From TMP-86 sp031394735 (GTDB lineage Bacteria > Pseudomonadota > Gammaproteobacteria > Steroidobacterales > Steroidobacteraceae), in the NCBI GenBank assembly GCA_031394735.1, contig JANMXI010000301.1, positions 1 through 50,516 on the forward strand: a DNA stretch of 50,516 nucleotides, given 5' to 3'. The position numbers and the translations under genes are program-made. Position 1 is the stretch's first letter. Each line of letters starts with the position of its first letter. Under the pieces are notes generated by a model, which was given only the letters and a program-made list of their open reading frames with translations, was not told the DNA's origin and did no database searches. Shown here in pieces: positions 16,114 to 24,668 of this stretch.

Positions 16114-16662
16114 TCAGCGACTCGGCCGGCGCCGGGACTTGCGCGGAGTCGGAGCTGCAGGCGCTTCTTCGCCATGCGCGGAGCTGAGGATCTCAAGCCG
16201 CTCGAATATCCCACGCAACTGCGCGCGTAGCTGCGCTAGTTCCGTGCCCGACAGACCTGCGACCATGGTTTGGTAGACTTGTGCGCTCAGCGAATTGCAG
16301 CGCTGCGCCACGCGCCGGCCTTTTGCCGTCAACTCGACGATGACGGACCGGCTGTCCGTCACTCCGGGGGTGCGCCGGATGAGGGCGCGCTTTTCCAGCT
16401 CGCGCAGCTGGTGTGAGATGGTGGACTGTGGCAGCACCATGCGGCTGACCAGATCGCCGACGCGAGCGGTGCCGGTCTCCGCCAGGAGCACCAGCATGCG
16501 CGAGTTGTGAAGCGCGACATCGTAACGGCGAAAATGCGGATTGCAGATCAGCTCGAGCTTGGCCTCGATGCGGTGCATGAGAAAGGAGATGCGATCGCTG
16601 AGTGGCGGCAGCGCCTGCGCCGTGGTGCGATCGAGTTTGGAGCGCGTTGCGCGCTCAGCCAC
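16114..16662 (-). CDS. MarR-family transcriptional regulator
   Basis: This ~182-residue protein has the MarR winged helix: VGDLVSRMVLPQSTISHQLRELE as the DNA-reading part, then a DSRSVIVELTAKG wing and a C-terminal dimerization helix. The basic tail (RKSRRRPSR) is unusual. The start is GTG at 16662 (or TTG at 16668), overlapping the stop of the upstream molybdenum hydroxylase gene, so the two are co-transcribed and probably autoregulated. MarR dimers bind ~16-bp palindromes; two matching palindromes in the neighbouring promoters (19053 and 24635) are the obvious targets. The ligand is unknown. Confidence 0.88.
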   Translation of the reverse strand: MAERATRSKLDRTTAQALPPLSDRISFLMHRIEAKLELICNPHFRRYDVALHNSRMLVLLAETGTARVGDLVSRMVLPQSTISHQLRELEKRALIRRTPGVTDSRSVIVELTAKGRRVAQRCNSLSAQVYQTMVAGLSGTELAQLRAQLRGIFERLEILSSAHGEEAPAAPTPRKSRRRPSR

Positions 16663-19033
16663 GGGCAACCTGCAGCGCTTGCCATACCTTGAGCGGCGTT
16701 GCGGGCATCGACAGGTCCGTCACTCCCGCCGGACGCAGTGCATTGAGCATGGCATTCATGACTGCGGGTGGCGCCGCGATGGCGCCGGCCTCGCCGCAGC
16801 CTTTGACACCCAGCGGATTGTGCGGTGACGGCGTGACGATGTAATCGACGAGGAAATTCGGCACATTGTCCGCACGCGGCATGCAGTAGTCCATGAACGA
16901 GCCGGACAGCAACTGCGCCGAGTCGGCGTCATATACGCAGTTCTCCAGCAGCGCCTGACCGATGCCCTGCACGGTTCCGCCGTGCACCTGTCCTTCGACG
17001 ATCATGGGATTGATCACGTTGCCGAAGTCATCCACCACCGTGTAGGCCAACACCTGCGTCGCGCCGGTTTCCGGGTCGACTTCCAGTTCGCAGATGTGTA
17101 GGCCCGCCGGGAAGGTGAAGTTCGCGGGATCGAAAAAGGCGGTCTCTTCCAGTCCCGGTTCGATCTCATCGCTTGGAAACCGCGCCGGTGCGTGCGCCGT
17201 GAAGGCAATCTCCGCAAACGAAATGCCCTTGTCCGTGCCGGCCACGACGAAGCGTCCGTTCTCATAGCGGATGTCGCTCTCGGCAGCTTCCAAAATGTAG
17301 GAGGCGATGCGCTTGCCTTTGGCGATGACCTTGTCGATGGCCTTGATGATGGCGCCGCCGCCCACGGCCAGTGACCGCGAGCCGACGGTACCGAGGCCGA
17401 AGGCGCTGCGGCCGGTGTCGCCGTGCACGACTTCGATGCTTTCAATGGGAATGCCGAGCTTGTCGCTGACCACCTGTGCAAAGGTGGTTTCATGCCCCTG
17501 GCCATGCGAATGCGTTCCGGTGACCACGACCACGGAGCCGGAGGGGTTGACGCGAATGGTGGCGGATTCGAACATGCCGCTGCCGGCACCGGCAGCCATG
17601 ATGATCTTCGACGGGCCCGCGCCGCAGGCTTCGATGTAGCTGGACAAGCCGATGCCGCGCAGCTTGCCGCGGGCTTTGGAGTCGGCGCGGCGCCGCTCGA
17701 AACCGGCGTAGTCGGCCAGCTGCAGCGCCTTGTCCAGACCAGCGGCGAAATTTCCCGAGTCGTATTGCGCCCCCAGGGGGTTGTCATAGGGAAATGCATC
17801 GGGCGGAATGAAGTTGCGCCGACGGATATCAGCCGGATCCATTTTCATGTCGTGTGCCGCCTGATCGACCAGGCGTTCGATGACATAGGCTGCTTCCGGG
17901 CGCCCCGCGCCGCGATACGCGTCCACCGGCACGGTGTTGGTGAAAACGCCGCGCACATCGCAATAGGCGCTCGGGATGGCGTAGGTTCCCACCAGCAGCG
18001 GTGCGGAGTAGAACGTCGGGATCGCCGGTCCGAAGGTCGAGTAGTAGGCGCCGAGATTGGCGACGGTGCTCACGCGCAGCGCCAGAAATTTACCTTCTGC
18101 ATCCATCGCCAACTCGGCATGGGTCTGGTGATCCCGGCCATGGCGGTCGCTCAAGAAGGCTTCGCTGCGATCGGAGGTCCATCGAACCGGACGGCCCAGC
18201 TTTTTCGCTGCCCACAACACCAGCACTTCTTCGCAATAGTGCATGGCCTTGGAACCAAAGCCGCCGCCCACGTCCGGGGAGATGACGCGGATCTTGTGCT
18301 CGGGCACCTTCAAGGTCGCGGTGGCCAGCAAAATGCGCACGACATGCGGATTCTGCGAGGAGATGTGCAGCAGGTATTCGCCGCGGCCCTCGTCGAACTC
18401 GCCGATGGCAACACGCGGTTCCATCGCGTTCGCGACCATGCGGTTGTTGACCAGATCCAGACGCGCGACGTGATGCGCGCGGGCGAACGCCGCCTCCACC
18501 GCCGCGGCATTGCCCACGTGCCAGTGAAACGCGGTGTTGCGCGGCGCACCATCCCACACCAACGGGGCGGCATCCGCCGTCGCGCGCTCGATGCTGCCCA
18601 CGGTGGGCAGATCCTTTATATCGATTTCGATCAATTCGGCGGCGTCCTTTGCCTCGGCCAGGGAGGCAGCGATGACCATGGCGACGGGGTCACCGACATG
18701 CCGGACCCGGTCCACGGCCAGCACCGGGTGCTGCGGGATGAACATCGGTGTGCCGTCGATGTTGGTCGTCATCCAGCCCACCGGCAGATCGCCGATGCCA
18801 TCGGCGCGCAGGTCGGCACCCGTGAACACGGCCAGCACGCCGGGGGCCTGTTTTGCCTGTGCAGAGTCGATGCTGCGTATTTCGCCGTGCGCCATATTCG
18901 AGCGCAGCACGTAGACGTAGACCTGCCCGTGGCGCTGAATGTCGTCCGTGTACTTGCCGCGGCCGGTGATGAAGCGAAGGTCTTCGAAGCGGCGCAGCGA
19001 TGCGCCTATGCCGGTGGCTGTAGTTTCGTTCAT
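16655..19033 (-). CDS. Molybdenum hydroxylase large subunit (CoxL/CutL form II-like)
   Basis: This 792-residue molybdopterin-binding subunit is from the xanthine dehydrogenase/CO dehydrogenase family. The active-site loop reads AYRGAGR (372-378), the form II sequence, not the AYRCSFR of true CO dehydrogenase, so a CO-oxidizing role is unlikely. The catalytic Glu lies in GCGEAGAI near the C-terminus, and the Mo-cofactor motif GGGFGSK is at ~257-262. It would hydroxylate an organic substrate with water as oxygen donor. It is divergent from coxG and the small and medium subunit genes, sharing an operator, and precedes the MarR gene with overlap. Confidence 0.9.
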   Translation of the reverse strand: MNETTATGIGASLRRFEDLRFITGRGKYTDDIQRHGQVYVYVLRSNMAHGEIRSIDSAQAKQAPGVLAVFTGADLRADGIGDLPVGWMTTNIDGTPMFIPQHPVLAVDRVRHVGDPVAMVIAASLAEAKDAAELIEIDIKDLPTVGSIERATADAAPLVWDGAPRNTAFHWHVGNAAAVEAAFARAHHVARLDLVNNRMVANAMEPRVAIGEFDEGRGEYLLHISSQNPHVVRILLATATLKVPEHKIRVISPDVGGGFGSKAMHYCEEVLVLWAAKKLGRPVRWTSDRSEAFLSDRHGRDHQTHAELAMDAEGKFLALRVSTVANLGAYYSTFGPAIPTFYSAPLLVGTYAIPSAYCDVRGVFTNTVPVDAYRGAGRPEAAYVIERLVDQAAHDMKMDPADIRRRNFIPPDAFPYDNPLGAQYDSGNFAAGLDKALQLADYAGFERRRADSKARGKLRGIGLSSYIEACGAGPSKIIMAAGAGSGMFESATIRVNPSGSVVVVTGTHSHGQGHETTFAQVVSDKLGIPIESIEVVHGDTGRSAFGLGTVGSRSLAVGGGAIIKAIDKVIAKGKRIASYILEAAESDIRYENGRFVVAGTDKGISFAEIAFTAHAPARFPSDEIEPGLEETAFFDPANFTFPAGLHICELEVDPETGATQVLAYTVVDDFGNVINPMIVEGQVHGGTVQGIGQALLENCVYDADSAQLLSGSFMDYCMPRADNVPNFLVDYIVTPSPHNPLGVKGCGEAGAIAAPPAVMNAMLNALRPAGVTDLSMPATPLKVWQALQVARG

Positions 19034-19049
19034 GGCCGTTCTTGGTTGA

Positions 19050-19077
19050 GTTATATCGATCTCGATATTAACTCCAA
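19050..19077 (-). promoter_or_regulatory. Predicted promoter of the molybdenum hydroxylase large subunit gene
   Basis: On the minus strand TTGGAG (19077-19072) and TATAAC (19055-19050) are separated by 16 nt, 17 nt from the ATG. The palindrome at 19053-19068 fills the spacer, so a bound repressor would exclude RNA polymerase. Confidence 0.5.
19053..19068. promoter_or_regulatory. MarR-type operator palindrome, site 1
   Basis: ATATCGATCTCGATAT is a perfect dyad (ATATCGA-TC-TCGATAT) between the divergent large-subunit gene and coxG. It matches 14 of 16 bases with site 2 in front of the TonB receptor. The neighbouring MarR protein is the likely binder. Confidence 0.7.
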
Positions 19078-19146
19078 TTGGCGATGGGGTGAATGATTCG
19101 GTTATGCTCTGGCGCGAATTGCAAAGAATCAGGTGGGAGTAGCGGG

Positions 19147-19734
19147 TTGGCCATCCAAGGTGAATACAAGATCGCTGCGCCGCGCGAGCAGGTGTGGGCG
19201 GCCCTCAACGATCCGGCCGTTTTGCAGGCCTGCATTCCCGGCTGCGAAGAGCTGACCCAGCAATCCGACACGCAGATCGAGGCCAAGATCACGGCGCAGT
19301 TGGGGCCCATACGCTCCAAGTTTGCGACCCAGATTCAACTGTCGGATCTCGACCCGCCGAACGGCTACACGCTGAGCGGTGAGGGCAAGGGCGTCGCCGG
19401 CTTCGGCCGCGGCAGCGCCAAAGTGGCCTTGAGCGAGCTCGACGGCGGCACGTTGTTGCGCTACGACGCGCAGCTGAGCATCGGCGGCAAGCTCGCGCAG
19501 GTCGGCTCGCGGCTGGTGGAGTCCGCCACGCGTTCGTACGCGGATCAATTCTTCGCGGCATTTGCGCAGAAGTTAAATGCGGCCAACTCGACTGCCGAGG
19601 CGCTGCCGGCGTCAGGCGAAGCGCTCGCCGCGGACGCGCCGCTGGCTCACGGCAATGCGTCGGACTCGAGGCGCTGGTGGCCTTACGCCGCCGGGGCCAT
19701 CGTGGCCCTTGCGCTGTGGCTGTTGCTACGTTGA
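19147..19734 (+). CDS. CoxG-like SRPBCC protein with C-terminal membrane anchor
   Basis: This ~195-residue protein has a CoxG/SRPBCC domain (about 1-150, with GEYKIAAPREQVWAALNDP and CIPGCEEL) and a C-terminal hydrophobic helix (WWPYAAGAIVALALWLLLR). In carboxydotrophs CoxG recruits the molybdenum enzyme to the membrane. The TTG at 19147 follows a GGTGGGAG sequence; an earlier ATG at 19093 would add residues with no family match. It heads the plus-strand molybdenum hydroxylase set. Confidence 0.85.
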   Translation: MAIQGEYKIAAPREQVWAALNDPAVLQACIPGCEELTQQSDTQIEAKITAQLGPIRSKFATQIQLSDLDPPNGYTLSGEGKGVAGFGRGSAKVALSELDGGTLLRYDAQLSIGGKLAQVGSRLVESATRSYADQFFAAFAQKLNAANSTAEALPASGEALAADAPLAHGNASDSRRWWPYAAGAIVALALWLLLR

Positions 19735-19756
19735 AATTTTCCCAGAGGGTGGATAC

Positions 19757-20242
19757 ATGAGCATCACGATCAGTCTGCAGGTCAACGGCCGCAGCGTCAC
19801 CGAGACGGTGCAACCGCAGACCTTGCTGGTGGAATTGCTACGCAACCAGCTGCGGTTGACGGGCACGCATGTGGGCTGTGACACCAGTCAGTGCGGCGCT
19901 TGTGTGGTGCACGTCGAGGGCCTGGCGGTGAAGAGTTGCACGATGCTGGCGGTGCAGGCGCAGGGAGCTAGCGTGACGACCATCGAAGGGCTCGAGTCCC
20001 AAGGCGTGCTGCACCCGGTGCAGGAGGCGTTTCGTGCCGAACACGGCCTGCAATGCGGCTTTTGCACGCCGGGCATGATCATGAGCGCAGTGGCGCTGTT
20101 GCGACGCAATCCGGCGCCCACCGAGGAGGAGGTCCGTGAAGGGCTGGAGGGTAATCTCTGCCGCTGCACGGGCTACCACAACATCGTCAAGGCGATCCTG
20201 TCCGCCGCCACCCAGCTGCGTGCGCACGCAGCGCAAGCCTGA
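19757..20242 (+). CDS. 2Fe-2S subunit of molybdenum hydroxylase (CoxS-like)
   Basis: This 161-residue electron-transfer subunit has a plant-type ferredoxin cluster (C41, C46, C49, C61) and a second, helical-domain cluster (C100, C103, C135, C137) in GFCTPG and NLCRCTGY. It carries electrons from the Mo centre to FAD. A GAGGGTGG site precedes the ATG. The gene is followed after 14 nt by the FAD subunit gene. Confidence 0.95.
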   Translation: MSITISLQVNGRSVTETVQPQTLLVELLRNQLRLTGTHVGCDTSQCGACVVHVEGLAVKSCTMLAVQAQGASVTTIEGLESQGVLHPVQEAFRAEHGLQCGFCTPGMIMSAVALLRRNPAPTEEEVREGLEGNLCRCTGYHNIVKAILSAATQLRAHAAQA

Positions 20243-20256
20243 GAGGCCGCCCGTCC

Positions 20257-21054
20257 ATGTACGCATTCGCCTATCAACGACCTGACTCTCTCAAGGCCGC
20301 GGTTGCCGCTGCCGCCGTCGATGACGGTGCCTACCTCGCCGGCGGCATGACGCTGCTGCCGACGTTGAAGATGCGGCTGTCGCGTCGCTCCAGCCTGGTG
20401 GATCTCAGCGGTCTTGCGGAATTGACCGGCATCCGGGTGGAGGGCGATCGTGTGCACATCGGCGCGATGACGCGTCATGTGGAGGTGCAGGATTCAGCGC
20501 TCATCCGCAAGTCGATTCCAGGACTTGCCACATTGGCCGGCGGCATCGGTGATCCACATGTGCGCAACCGTGGCACCCTCGGCGGATCTCTGGCCAACAG
20601 CGATCCGGCCGCCGACTATCCGGGGGCGGTGCTGGCCCTCGGCGCAACCATCACCACCGACCGTCGGCAAATCACCGCCGCCGAATTTTTCCAGGGCATG
20701 TTCACCACCGCGCTTGCGCCGGGCGAGTTGATCACGCAAGTCACCTTCCCGATCCCTAAGCGCTGCGCCTACGTGAAATTCCGCAACCCCGCTTCGCGCT
20801 ATGCCGTGGTCGGAGTGATGGTGGCGGAGTTTTCCGACGGCGTGCGGGTCGCGGCGACCGGCGCCGGTCCGCACGTTTTCCGCTTACCCAGTTTCGAGCA
20901 GGCCTTGGGTCGCTCTTTTTCGCCCGACGCCGTGCGCTCCTTGAGCGTTGGCAGCGACGGTCTGAACGATGACATGCACGCCACCGCCGACTACCGCGCG
21001 AGCCTTGTCAGCGTGATGGCGGCGCGCGCGGTCAGCGCCGCACTGGCGGGTTGA
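20257..21054 (+). CDS. FAD subunit of molybdenum hydroxylase (CoxM-like)
   Basis: This 265-residue flavoprotein has the FAD-binding motifs AGGMTLLP (28-35) and GTLGGSLANSDPA, as in CoxM/CutM. It passes electrons from the 2Fe-2S subunit to the respiratory chain or another acceptor. The subunit order small-medium on this strand, with large on the other, differs from the usual coxMSL order. Confidence 0.93.
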   Translation: MYAFAYQRPDSLKAAVAAAAVDDGAYLAGGMTLLPTLKMRLSRRSSLVDLSGLAELTGIRVEGDRVHIGAMTRHVEVQDSALIRKSIPGLATLAGGIGDPHVRNRGTLGGSLANSDPAADYPGAVLALGATITTDRRQITAAEFFQGMFTTALAPGELITQVTFPIPKRCAYVKFRNPASRYAVVGVMVAEFSDGVRVAATGAGPHVFRLPSFEQALGRSFSPDAVRSLSVGSDGLNDDMHATADYRASLVSVMAARAVSAALAG

Positions 21055-21064
21055 CGAGCACGAC

Positions 21065-21994
21065 ATGGGCTTAGGGGCGCCGACCTCGGTCGATGACACT
21101 GCGGCCTTCCTGCGCCGCGGCCAGTACGTCGGCGACCGCCATCTGGCGGTGGTGGTGTTCCTCGCGTTGAAACTGCAGCGTCCGCTGTTTTTGGAGGGCG
21201 AAGCAGGCGTTGGCAAGACCGAAATCGCCAAGGTGCTGGCGGCGGGTCTGGGGCGCCGGCTCATCCGGCTGCAGTGTCACGAGGGACTGGACGTGTCCGC
21301 CGCGCTGTATGAATGGAATTACCTGCGCCAGATGCTCGAACTACGCATGGCAGAAGTCGGCGCTGGCGCCGGCGATGGAGTGACCCAGGATGCGCTGGCC
21401 GCGCAGATTTTCGATCCGCGGTTTCTCATCAGACGACCCTTGTTGCAGGCGTTGGAGCCACACGCGTCAGGGCCGCCGGTGCTGTTGATCGACGAAATCG
21501 ATCGGGCGGATGAACCCTTCGAGGCGTTTTTGCTGGAGCTGCTCTCGGATTTTCAAGTGACGGTTCCGGAGCTCGGCACGATCCGCGCGGCGCAGCCGCC
21601 CATCGTCATCATCACCTCGAACCGCACACGCGAGATTCATGACGCACTCAAACGCCGCTGCCTGTATCACTGGCTGGGCTATCCCACGGCCGAGCGGGAA
21701 CTGCAGATTCTGGCGCAGCGTGCACCCGGCGTGAACGAATCGCTGGCGCTGCAGGTGGTGGCCTACGTGCAGAATCTGCGCCGCCGTAAATTGTTCAAAC
21801 CGCCGGGCGTGGCCGAGACTCTGGACTGGGCGCATTCGCTGGTCGCACTGGGGCAGCATGCGTTGAGTGCAACACTGCTCGACGAGACGCTCGGCGTGCT
21901 GCTGAAGTACGAAGAAGACATTGCCGTGGCGCGTACCGGCATCGATGAGGATCTGAACGCGTTGACTCTGCGCAAGCCCTCGATGTCGCGTTAG
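21065..21994 (+). CDS. MoxR-type AAA ATPase (CoxD-like)
   Basis: This 309-residue ATPase has Walker A GEAGVGKT (45-52), Walker B VLLIDEID, and a sensor SNRTREIHDALKRR. It resembles CoxD, which acts in assembly of the [CuSMoO2] centre of CO dehydrogenase together with CoxE. Here the large subunit is form II, so the pair probably matures or activates a non-CO enzyme. It is separated from the FAD subunit gene by 10 nt and from coxE by 13 nt. Confidence 0.88.
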   Translation: MGLGAPTSVDDTAAFLRRGQYVGDRHLAVVVFLALKLQRPLFLEGEAGVGKTEIAKVLAAGLGRRLIRLQCHEGLDVSAALYEWNYLRQMLELRMAEVGAGAGDGVTQDALAAQIFDPRFLIRRPLLQALEPHASGPPVLLIDEIDRADEPFEAFLLELLSDFQVTVPELGTIRAAQPPIVIITSNRTREIHDALKRRCLYHWLGYPTAERELQILAQRAPGVNESLALQVVAYVQNLRRRKLFKPPGVAETLDWAHSLVALGQHALSATLLDETLGVLLKYEEDIAVARTGIDEDLNALTLRKPSMSR

Positions 21995-22007
21995 CGCGGA
22001 GCTGGTG

Positions 22008-23123
22008 ATGTCACGCGCCTCTGCCGGCCTCACCCAACTGACGCGCAGCTTGCGTGCCGGTGGCGTGAAGATCGGCAGCGGTTCGATGCTGGATGCCAAT
22101 GCCGCGCTGGCCGCCGTCGGGCTGGCTTCGCGTGACGATGTGCGTTCCGCTTTGAGCGCCACATTGATCCACGATCCGGCAGATCTGGCCTTGTTCGATC
22201 TGCTCTTCGATGCGCTGTTTGCGTCGCAGTCCTGGTCGCTGCCGGGCACTGAACCGGTGACTCCGAAGTCGCGGGGGCTGGAAGCGGCGCCTGCCGCGCG
22301 CCGCCTGGCGGAAAGCCTCGCCAGCCGCAGCCGCGTGGAAACACCGCGGGGCGCCGATCGTGAAGAGCGCATCGCCACCGGCACCGATTCGCGCCTGGAG
22401 CGTCTTGCGGCCAAGGACTTCGAGCAGATGTCGGCGGCGGAACTGGCTGCGGCGCGGCGTTTGATCGCGGCGGCGCCTGCGCGCTCCGCTCAGCGACGCT
22501 CGCGCCGCTGGCAGATTGGCGTGGGTCGCAGCCTCGACTTGCAGCGTATGCTGCGCCGCCGGCAGCCCGACGTGCCGCTGTTTCGCGTACCGCAGTTGCG
22601 ACTGCGCGACTGGGTGTTGCTGATCGACGTTTCCGGTTCTATGGCAGTGTACTCGCGCATGTTCCTGCATTTTGCACACGCGTTGAGCCGGCGCGGCGGG
22701 CGTATCGAGACCTTCGTGTTCGCCACGCGGCTGACGCGCATCACGCGTGAATTGCGCGAACTGGATCCGGATACGGCCCTGCGCGCCGCGTCGCGCCAGG
22801 TGCCGGATTGGGACGGCGGCACGCGCTTGGGAGACAGTCTGGCCGAGTTCAACCGCTCATGGGCGCGACGGGTGCTGGCGCGGGGCGCGCAGGTGTTGTT
22901 GCTGAGCGACGGGCTGGAGCGCGAGGGCATCGAGGTGCTGGACGCTGAATTAGCGCGACTGGTCCGCTCCTGCCACGAGTTGGTGTGGATCAATCCCTTG
23001 CTGCGCCATGCGGCCTACGCGCCGCTGGCCGCCGGCGCAGCGGTGTTGGCTCGGCATGTGCATCGCAGCGCCCCGGCGCACACGGTGGAGTCGGTTTTGG
23101 ATCTGATCCGACTGCTTGACTAG
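22008..23123 (+). CDS. VWA-domain protein (CoxE-like)
   Basis: This ~371-residue protein has an Arg-rich N-terminal half and a C-terminal von Willebrand A domain with the MIDAS motif DVSGSM in LLIDVSGSM. CoxE-type proteins work with MoxR ATPases such as CoxD in metal-centre maturation. The ATG at 22008 follows GGAG; a GTG at 22005 is the alternative. It is the last gene of the plus-strand molybdenum set and is convergent with the Dabb gene, with 4 nt between stops. Confidence 0.87.
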   Translation: MSRASAGLTQLTRSLRAGGVKIGSGSMLDANAALAAVGLASRDDVRSALSATLIHDPADLALFDLLFDALFASQSWSLPGTEPVTPKSRGLEAAPAARRLAESLASRSRVETPRGADREERIATGTDSRLERLAAKDFEQMSAAELAAARRLIAAAPARSAQRRSRRWQIGVGRSLDLQRMLRRRQPDVPLFRVPQLRLRDWVLLIDVSGSMAVYSRMFLHFAHALSRRGGRIETFVFATRLTRITRELRELDPDTALRAASRQVPDWDGGTRLGDSLAEFNRSWARRVLARGAQVLLLSDGLEREGIEVLDAELARLVRSCHELVWINPLLRHAAYAPLAAGAAVLARHVHRSAPAHTVESVLDLIRLLD

Positions 23124-23127
23124 CCCG

Positions 23128-23427
23128 TTATGCAGGGTCGAACTCATAGTCCAGCGCGCGCACCTGGGCATCCTTGCCGATCTCCGTGGCGACCGCAACG
23201 TGGTACGGATGGACGGCATAGTCAGCCAATGCTTGTCTGTCACGCAGGGTGACCACCAAGCCATGGGTGAAGCCTTCCGCGCGCTGTGTGAAATTGCTGC
23301 CCAGGTTCAGGGCCAGAATGCCGGGCACCTGCGCAGCCAGGGTCTGCAGAGCCTGCAGATGAGCGGCGATGCGCTCGGCCGGGACGCCTTCGTTGAATTT
23401 GAACCAGACCAGATGATTGACGGCCAT
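23128..23427 (-). CDS. Dabb (stress-responsive A/B barrel) protein
   Basis: This 99-residue single-domain protein begins VNHLVWFKF and holds a second HGLVVTLRDRQALADYAVHPYH element, the pattern of the Dabb family (PF07876). Members form dimeric ferredoxin-like barrels; some are enzymes or accessory proteins in polyketide or aromatic catabolism, others are of unknown function. The ATG at 23427 is preferred over one 24 nt upstream. It is divergent from the flavin monooxygenase gene with ~80 nt between starts. Confidence 0.8.
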   Translation of the reverse strand: MAVNHLVWFKFNEGVPAERIAAHLQALQTLAAQVPGILALNLGSNFTQRAEGFTHGLVVTLRDRQALADYAVHPYHVAVATEIGKDAQVRALDYEFDPA

Positions 23428-23509
23428 TGATGTTCCAGACGCGACATGCAATTTTAAGAAAGACTGCCTTGCTCTGATTCAAACATACACAACAAGAGTC
23501 GAAAAGCCC

Positions 23510-24610
23510 ATGTCCAACCATCCGCTGCTGAACAGTCCCCACAAACTCAAGCTCGCCGTGTTCGGTCTCAACGTCAGCGGCGGCTGCTCAATGACCGATT
23601 CACCCGAGGTGCTGCAGGTCACCTGGGACGAATCGGTGCGCGTCGCGCAATTGGCCGAGCGTGCCGGGATCGAGGCCATCATCCCTGTTGCCCGCTGGAA
23701 GGGCATGGGTGGCAGCGTGAATTTCAATCACCGCAATTTTGAGACCTTCACCTGGGCGGCCGGTCTGTCCGCCGTCACCAGCCAGATCAGCGTGTTCGCC
23801 ACCTTTCATGTGCCCACCGTGCATCCGATCCGCGCGGCCAAGGAAGTTGCCACCATCGATCACATCTCCAGGGGACGCTTCGGTCTGAACATCGTCGCGG
23901 GCTGGAATTCCAAGGAGATCGGCATGTTCGGGGTTCCCCAGAAGGAACACGACGTCCGCTACGATGTCGCCGACGATTGGATCACGCTGTGCAAGCGTCT
24001 GTGGACCACCACCGGCGAGTTCGATCACGATGGACCGTATTTCCCCTCACCCGGCGCCTATTCCGAACCCAAACCCATCCAGCGCCCGCATCCGCCGCTG
24101 ATGAGCGCGGGCAACAGCGCGCGCGGCCAGTTGTTCGCGGCACAACACGCCGACGTGAATTTCGTCGTTGCCAAGGACATCGCCTCGGCCGGCGAGATCG
24201 CCGCCAATGGCAAGCGCATTGCGTTCGAGAAATTCGGCCGACGCATGCAGGTTTTCGGGCAGGCCTACGTGGTTTGCCGTGACACCGAGCGCGAAGCGCG
24301 CGAGTTCGTCAACCAGTACGTGAACCTCAAGGGCGACTGGGTCGGCGTGCGCAACCTGCTGGATGTGCTGGTCCCCAATTCCAAGAGCGCACTGGGGGAC
24401 GGGTGGGAGGCCATGGCCTCGAATCTCATCGCCGGCTACGGGGCCATTCCACTGGTGGGCACCGCCGAGCAGATCGTCGAGGGCATGCTGGCATTTTCGC
24501 GCGCCGGGTTGGACGGCATCACGCTGAGCTGGGTGAACTATCCCGACGGCCTTGCGCAGTTCGAACACAAAATCCTGCCGCTGATGCGTCAGGCCGGGTT
24601 GCGAGAATAA
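23510..24610 (+). CDS. LLM-class flavin-dependent monooxygenase (RutA/SfnG-like)
   Basis: This 366-residue TIM-barrel enzyme of the bacterial luciferase superfamily has the order ESFTLMAGLAAVTS-like (here ETFTWAAGLSAVTS), ATIDHISRGRFGLN, and VAGWN, as in RutA and dimethylsulfone monooxygenase SfnG. These use FMNH2 from a partner reductase and O2 to cleave C-N or C-S bonds. No flavin reductase gene is adjacent. The ATG at 23510 (MSNHPLL) is chosen; the longer reading overlaps the divergent Dabb gene. It ends just upstream of operator site 2. Confidence 0.87.
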   Translation: MSNHPLLNSPHKLKLAVFGLNVSGGCSMTDSPEVLQVTWDESVRVAQLAERAGIEAIIPVARWKGMGGSVNFNHRNFETFTWAAGLSAVTSQISVFATFHVPTVHPIRAAKEVATIDHISRGRFGLNIVAGWNSKEIGMFGVPQKEHDVRYDVADDWITLCKRLWTTTGEFDHDGPYFPSPGAYSEPKPIQRPHPPLMSAGNSARGQLFAAQHADVNFVVAKDIASAGEIAANGKRIAFEKFGRRMQVFGQAYVVCRDTEREAREFVNQYVNLKGDWVGVRNLLDVLVPNSKSALGDGWEAMASNLIAGYGAIPLVGTAEQIVEGMLAFSRAGLDGITLSWVNYPDGLAQFEHKILPLMRQAGLRE

Positions 24611-24624
24611 GACAGCCGCGGCGC

Positions 24625-24653
24625 TTGCCTATTTAAATCGATTTCGATATATC
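24625..24653 (+). promoter_or_regulatory. Predicted promoter of the TonB-receptor catabolic operon
   Basis: TTGCCT (24625-24630) and TATATC (24648-24653) are spaced by 17 nt, 16 nt before the ATG. Operator site 2 fills the spacer, the same arrangement as at 19050-19077. Confidence 0.5.
24635..24650. promoter_or_regulatory. MarR-type operator palindrome, site 2
   Basis: AAATCGATTTCGATAT contains the perfect dyad ATCGA-TT-TCGAT (24637-24648) and matches site 1 at 14 of 16 positions. It lies in the only sizeable gap between the flavin monooxygenase and the TonB receptor gene, and probably links the 12-gene operon to the MarR regulator. Confidence 0.7.
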
Positions 24654-24668
24654 ATCGGAAGGTGAGAT

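Noticed and set aside
16655..23123. True CO dehydrogenase locus (coxMSL)
   Set aside because: The large subunit carries AYRGAGR, not the AYRCSFR of CO-oxidizing form I enzymes, so I kept the neutral molybdenum hydroxylase name.
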